A stretch of 64,000 nucleotides of DNA from Motiliproteus sp036961355 (lineage in GTDB: Bacteria > Pseudomonadota > Gammaproteobacteria > Pseudomonadales > Balneatricaceae): positions 1-64,000 of the forward strand of contig JBALVL010000005.1 in NCBI GenBank assembly GCA_036961355.1, read 5' to 3'. The translations under genes were made by a program, and so were the position numbers. This document shows, piece after piece, positions 60,312 through 64,000 of this stretch. The notes under the pieces were generated by a model that was not told the DNA's origin, did no database searches, and saw nothing but the letters and a program-made list of their open reading frames with translations. Positions within the stretch are counted from its first letter, which is position 1; each line of letters opens with the position of its first letter.

Positions 60312-60486
60312 CGGATCGTCTGAAGCAAGGTGATCAGCGCGTAGTTTCGGCAAACACAATCATCGATGCTTCGAAAAATGAACGGTATCGATTAGAAAAC
60401 GACCGTTCACTTGTACTCGTTGTAGAGACTGCGTTATGACGTTACCGAAACCTTCAACAGACCGGCTTACCAGAAACCCACCAACA

Positions 60487-61569
60487 TCATGATTCTGGAA
60501 TAAGCACCAATTTGCCGGTGTGGGCTTTGATTAAAAAATCCTTTTGGGCACGTACGATCTCGGTTAATGGATAGGTCTTTGCCAGGGCGGGTCGAATTTC
60601 GCCGCGTTCGATATAACCGATTAGGTTCGGGAACACCCGTTTTTCCAGCATGGTACAACCGAAAAAACTCAGGTCTTTCAGGTACAGCGTCCGTACGTCC
60701 AACTCGACTAGTGGACCGCCAATTGCGCCGGATACGGCATAGCGTCCGCAAGGTTTGAGTACCTCAAGCAGCGATGACCACTGCTCACCCGCCACCAGAT
60801 CCACCACCACATCGACACTTTTTTCTCCCAATGCATCAACCAGATCCGTACCGCGTGGAATCACCCGGTCCGCCCCCAGAGCCAGCACCTCGTCAGCTTT
60901 CGATGCGCCGGCGATCGCAATCACCTTGGCGCCACGTCGTTTCGCCAACTGCACGGCTGCCGAGCCGACACCGCCCGACGCGCCGGTTATCAGCACCGTG
61001 TCAGCTGCTGTCAGGTTGGCCCGGGTCAGCAGGTTTTCCGCGGTGGAGTAAGAGCATGGAATACTCGCCAACTCGGCATCCGACCAGCCACAGACGATCT
61101 TGTGGCAATAGGCCGCTGGTGCCTTGGCATATTGGGCAAATCCTCCGTCACATTCTGAGCCGATGTAGGAAAAATCGGTCTCTCCTTCGCGCAGACAAGG
61201 TTCGACCAGGACACGCTCGCCAAGGCGCGACTCGGCAACCTCAGCCCCCACCGCCACAATTTGGCCGCAGATGTCGGCACCCTGGATACGCGGAAAGTCG
61301 AGCGCTCCGGCCCAACCGCCATCCGCATCGTCAGCCTGATCCAGCCCTTGCTCGCTACCTGCACCGGTTGTGCCATCGGTCACCGCCTTGGAATACCAGC
61401 CGATCCGGGTATTTATGTCGGTATTGTTGACCCCGGCCGCGCCCACGCGAATCAGCACCTCATCGGCTGCCGGTGTTGGCACCACCGCGCTTTGCTGATA
61501 ACTGAGTTTTTCAAAGCCACCGTGCCCGGTGAGATACACGGCCTTCATCGTTGTTGGAATTTGGAACAT
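60487..61569 (-). CDS. Medium-chain dehydrogenase/reductase (quinone oxidoreductase or alcohol dehydrogenase-like)
   Basis: 360 residues from the ATG at 61569, six bases after AAGGAG (a further ATG stands just before it). GroES-like catalytic domain (about 20-140) with GVNNTDINTRIG and FPRIQGADICGQIVAVG, then a Rossmann domain with VLITGASGGVGSAAVQLAKR. The catalytic-zinc histidine pattern of classic alcohol dehydrogenases is not evident, so a zinc-free oxidoreductase is likely. An extra loop of about 25 residues rich in G and D (GTTGAGSEQGLDQADDADGG) is found in one subgroup. Substrate unknown. An Lrp-type gene lies 150 bp upstream on the same strand. Confidence 0.82.
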   Translation of the reverse strand: MFQIPTTMKAVYLTGHGGFEKLSYQQSAVVPTPAADEVLIRVGAAGVNNTDINTRIGWYSKAVTDGTTGAGSEQGLDQADDADGGWAGALDFPRIQGADICGQIVAVGAEVAESRLGERVLVEPCLREGETDFSYIGSECDGGFAQYAKAPAAYCHKIVCGWSDAELASIPCSYSTAENLLTRANLTAADTVLITGASGGVGSAAVQLAKRRGAKVIAIAGASKADEVLALGADRVIPRGTDLVDALGEKSVDVVVDLVAGEQWSSLLEVLKPCGRYAVSGAIGGPLVELDVRTLYLKDLSFFGCTMLEKRVFPNLIGYIERGEIRPALAKTYPLTEIVRAQKDFLIKAHTGKLVLIPES

Positions 61570-61694
61570 CATCGTCTCCTTAGGATTGGGGCTTACATAT
61601 AGAGGGCTCAGAGCAGAGGGCCGGAGCATCTAAAGGCTGGCGGTCAAACGCTATCCTCAGACTAGTTACCATCAGGCCCTGCGAAACCATCAAG

Positions 61695-61739
61695 CGTTCT
61701 GACCCTGTACGTTCTGACCCTATACCTTCTGACCCAAGA
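61695..61739 (-). repeat. 15 bp tandem repeat across the Lrp-type stop codon
   Basis: Read on the minus strand, three units begin GGTCAGAA: GGTCAGAAGGTATAG, GGTCAGAACGTACAG and GGTCAGAACGCTTGA. The first supplies the last codons and TAG stop of the regulator gene; in the second unit the same position is CAG. The third would end in TGA. Confidence 0.8.
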
Positions 61740-62196
61740 GCTGTTGCAACGGGTAGCCCCGAAAAGGCTTGGCTTCGGTCAAAACCACATGGCTGCTGAT
61801 ATTGACCATGCCCGGCAAGACATCCAGCAGCCGGTCATTAATTTCGTTGTAGCGTGTCATATCGGCCGCCACGACCCGCAAAAACAGATCGAAGGCTCCG
61901 CTGACGGTATAACACTCGACCACCTCGTCGATCTGCCCGGCCTGTTGCTGAAACAGCCGGAACGCCTCGGTGCTTTGGTCTTTTAGCCTGACGGTGGCGA
62001 TCACCGTTACGCTGCGACAGAGTGAGGCCAGATTAAGCACGCTCAGATAGGGACCGATCAGTCCCTGCTCTTCCATCTTGCGGACCCGGTTAAGGCATGA
62101 GCTGGGCGACAGCCCGACCCGCTCGGCCAGTTGCAGGTTAGTGACTCTCGCCTCTTGCTGCAATATCGAAATAATATTTTGATTAATTCGATCCAT
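61720..62196 (-). CDS. Lrp/AsnC family transcriptional regulator
   Basis: 158 residues. N-terminal winged helix-turn-helix (MDRINQNIISILQQEARVTN, LAERVGLSPSSCLNRVRKME) and a C-terminal RAM/AsnC ligand domain (VECYTVSGAFDLFLRVVAAD). Such regulators respond to amino acids. It is divergent from the second arginine-succinyltransferase-like gene across 287 bp, which suggests it controls it, and in the same direction as the dehydrogenase downstream. Confidence 0.93.
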   Translation of the reverse strand: MDRINQNIISILQQEARVTNLQLAERVGLSPSSCLNRVRKMEEQGLIGPYLSVLNLASLCRSVTVIATVRLKDQSTEAFRLFQQQAGQIDEVVECYTVSGAFDLFLRVVAADMTRYNEINDRLLDVLPGMVNISSHVVLTEAKPFRGYPLQQLLGQKV

Positions 62197-62483
62197 GGTG
62201 TCGGTCCGATAGCTGTGGATATCTTTATGGTGTGCTTTGAAGCTTTAGCTGGTCAGAAGCCATTGTAATAGCTGGCCCAGTAGATTGCTCGGGGTTTAGC
62301 ACACTGTAAATTTTGAAACCAACCAGTGCCGAATAATATTTCGCCATCTATACATATTCTGCATTTAATACGGCATTTGCCTACCCAATAGGCAGCTCAT
62401 TTGGCATCGGTACCGGTACAATTTTTCAAATCCCTTCGACTAATTCCTTCAACTAACCCGATTGCTATTCCGAGGCACGCCCA

Positions 62484-63550
62484 TGCTTGTAATTCGCCCC
62501 AGTCAGATCAGTGATATCGATGATTTGATGGCAATCTCTCAGGTGGTGGGTCGCGGCATGACCTCAATGCCTGCCGATGAAGGTGCCTGGCGTGAAAAGC
62601 TAGCGGCATCGCAACGCGCATTCTCTGCTGCGGGCAATAACGACACCACCAGCACCTACTTTATGGTGTTGGAAGATCATCAGTCAGGTCGGGTGGTGGG
62701 AACCACGGCGATCTATACCGGCATCGGTCTGATGCTGCCGTTTTACTCCTATAAAATTTCCACCCTGGTCAGCAGCTCCCACGAGCTGGCGATCACCCGC
62801 CAGGCCAAGGTACTGAGCATGGTCAACGACTACACCGGTGCCACCGAGATCGGCTCGTTGTTTGTCCTGCCCGAGTACCGTAAACCGGGTGTTGGTCAGT
62901 TTCTGTCTCGCGGGCGTTACCTGGCGATGGCCGACTTCCCGCAGCGGTTCGGCGATCTGGTGATGGCCGAGCTGCGCGGCTGGCAAGATGAACAGGGCAA
63001 CTCTCCGCTCTGGCAACACCTGGGTAGCAAGTTCTTCGATATCGACTTTCAGCAGGCGGTTAATACCGTGGCACTGAAAGGTTCTCAGTTTATCTCGGAC
63101 ATGATGCCCAAGTACCCGATCTACCTCGACCTGTTACCGCAGGCAGCGCGGGAGGTGATCGGCAAACCACACACCTCCTCCGCACCCGCACTCAACATGT
63201 TGCGCAAAGAGGGTTTCCAGTTCAGCGGTTATATCGACCTGTTTGACGGCGGCCCATCGGTGCAGGCGGCGACGCAGGAGATCCATACCGTCCGCGATAG
63301 TCGCAGCACGGCATGGCAGCTATCTGATCGCCTGAAGGAGGATGGTGAGTTGATGATTCTGAGCAACGGCAAGCTGAAAAACTACCGCCTGACCCTCGCT
63401 CCGGCCCGCCTCAATCGTCACGGCACCTTATTGATCAGCCCCCAAACCGTCGAAGCATTGCAGCTGGATGGGGGAGAGTCGGTTCGCTACGTTGCAGCGA
63501 CAAGTTCAGCAGTAACGTCAGCGGCAATAGCGACAGCCGCGGTCGCTTAA
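62484..63550 (+). CDS. Arginine/ornithine N-succinyltransferase family protein, second paralogue
   Basis: 355 residues from the ATG at 62484. Family motifs: VNDYTGATEIGSLFVLPEYR, GQFLSRGRYLAMADFPQRFG, SPLWQHLGSKFFDIDF and GYIDLFDGGPSVQ. It has the normal short turn where the first paralogue (3.3-4.4 kb) has an insertion. The C-terminal 17 residues are alanine-, serine- and threonine-rich and look like a low-complexity extension. Two AstA-type subunits are reminiscent of Pseudomonas AruF and AruG, but those genes are adjacent, unlike here. No other arginine-degradation gene is next to it. Confidence 0.85.
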
Positions 63551-63624
63551 TTCACAGAGCGAGCAACAGCTAACCCGCAGCGCGCTGTCGAAGCCGCGAT
63601 GCGGTTCCTCGATCGCCTAAACTA

Positions 63625-64000
63625 TCAACCAACCACCAACTGCCGCTGGCTATCGATCCCCATCGACAAGATATAAGGATTCTCGCGCTGCACCTCGATA
63701 AAGTCCTGCTTCGAGCGCCAACCCTGCCAGCCGATCTCGATCAGGCTCTGCGCCACCGCACCACCCAGCGTTGAACCGGGTCCTAGAATAATGATGCGCT
63801 CCGGGGCGTACTCTTTCACCGCCACCTGAATTGCCCGGCTGAAGTCGTAAGGCATACAGACCTGATCATCGAGTGTATAACGCCACAACGCCTGGGGGTC
63901 GGTTGAATAGGCGGACCACTGGCCGCCGCGGCCATCAATTAACGGTATCTGCGGCACATTAAATAACGTGTCGGGTAATTGCTGCCGCCCCTGCTCAGCG
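63625..64000 (-). CDS. Malonyl-CoA:ACP transacylase-like protein, 3' part
   Basis: The frame is open to the right edge of the window, so only the C-terminal 124 or so residues are seen; an apparent GTG start at 63957 is inside it. Segments AVKEYAPERIIILGPGSTLGGAVAQ and NPYILSMG resemble a FabD-like acyltransferase family of gammaproteobacteria, from memory. The active-site serine region would be outside the window. Identity moderately uncertain. Confidence 0.5.
   Translation of the reverse strand, partial: AEQGRQQLPDTLFNVPQIPLIDGRGGQWSAYSTDPQALWRYTLDDQVCMPYDFSRAIQVAVKEYAPERIIILGPGSTLGGAVAQSLIEIGWQGWRSKQDFIEVQRENPYILSMGIDSQRQLVVG

Overview
The window reads as ordinary chromosome of a marine-type gammaproteobacterium of moderately high GC (judged by eye). 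The gene order partly follows Pseudomonas: dapB-carA-carB-greA, SPOR-hslV-hslU-DUF971 and priA-rpmE-nuclease-maeB. It also has a complete mannose-sensitive haemagglutinin (MSHA) type IV pilus locus of the kind seen in Vibrio, Shewanella and other marine relatives. I would place it near Oceanospirillales/Pseudomonadales and cannot name a genus. I see no phage, insertion sequence, rRNA or CRISPR array.

Layout. 0.2-4.4 kb: a YcgR-like PilZ protein, a GAF-PAS-GGDEF-EAL protein and a first arginine succinyltransferase (AstA-like). 4.7-6.1 kb: a P-II protein and a TSUP permease. 6.3-11.9 kb: an exporter made of a HlyD-type adaptor, a separate ATPase, two different MacB-type permeases and an Omp85-type barrel. 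12.0-19.6 kb (minus strand): dapB, an OmpA/thrombospondin-repeat protein, carA with a leader-peptide attenuator, carB, greA and a small unknown gene. 19.8-24.9 kb: two identical tRNA-Leu genes, a Zur-controlled zur-znuC-znuB operon, a duplicated 5' fragment of a MATE gene, the MATE gene and an EamA permease. 24.9-28.6 kb: tag, a TetR regulator, yheV and prlC. 28.8-39.3 kb: gamma carbonic anhydrase, a FAH-family enzyme, ubiJ, DUF971, hslU, hslV, a SPOR protein, priA, rpmE, a secreted nuclease and malic enzyme. 39.5-42.8 kb: metY, radA and a second PilZ protein. 42.9-56.4 kb: MSHA pilus genes mshI-I2-J-K-L-M-N-E-G-F-A-C-D-O-P. 56.5-58 kb: tRNA-Phe, a higBA toxin-antitoxin pair whose toxin gene is broken, and an orphan membrane protein. 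58.6-60.3 kb: a ferritin-like protein, a c-type cytochrome and an ECF sigma factor in one operon. 60.5-64 kb: a medium-chain dehydrogenase, an Lrp regulator, a second AstA-like gene and a partial acyltransferase-like gene.

How the parts connect. Cyclic-di-GMP is a recurring theme: an EAL protein, two PilZ proteins and a pilus ATPase with an MshEN domain that binds this signal in relatives. CarAB makes carbamoyl phosphate for arginine and pyrimidines, and two succinyltransferase paralogues degrade arginine; an Lrp regulator is divergent from one of them. The most distinctive sequence features are the carA leader (31-codon peptide, pause hairpin and terminator nested together), a MATE 5' duplication made from a diverged allele, a terminator embedded in the signal-peptide codons of the next gene, an amber codon in higB, and the ferritin-like/cytochrome/ECF operon without a visible anti-sigma factor.
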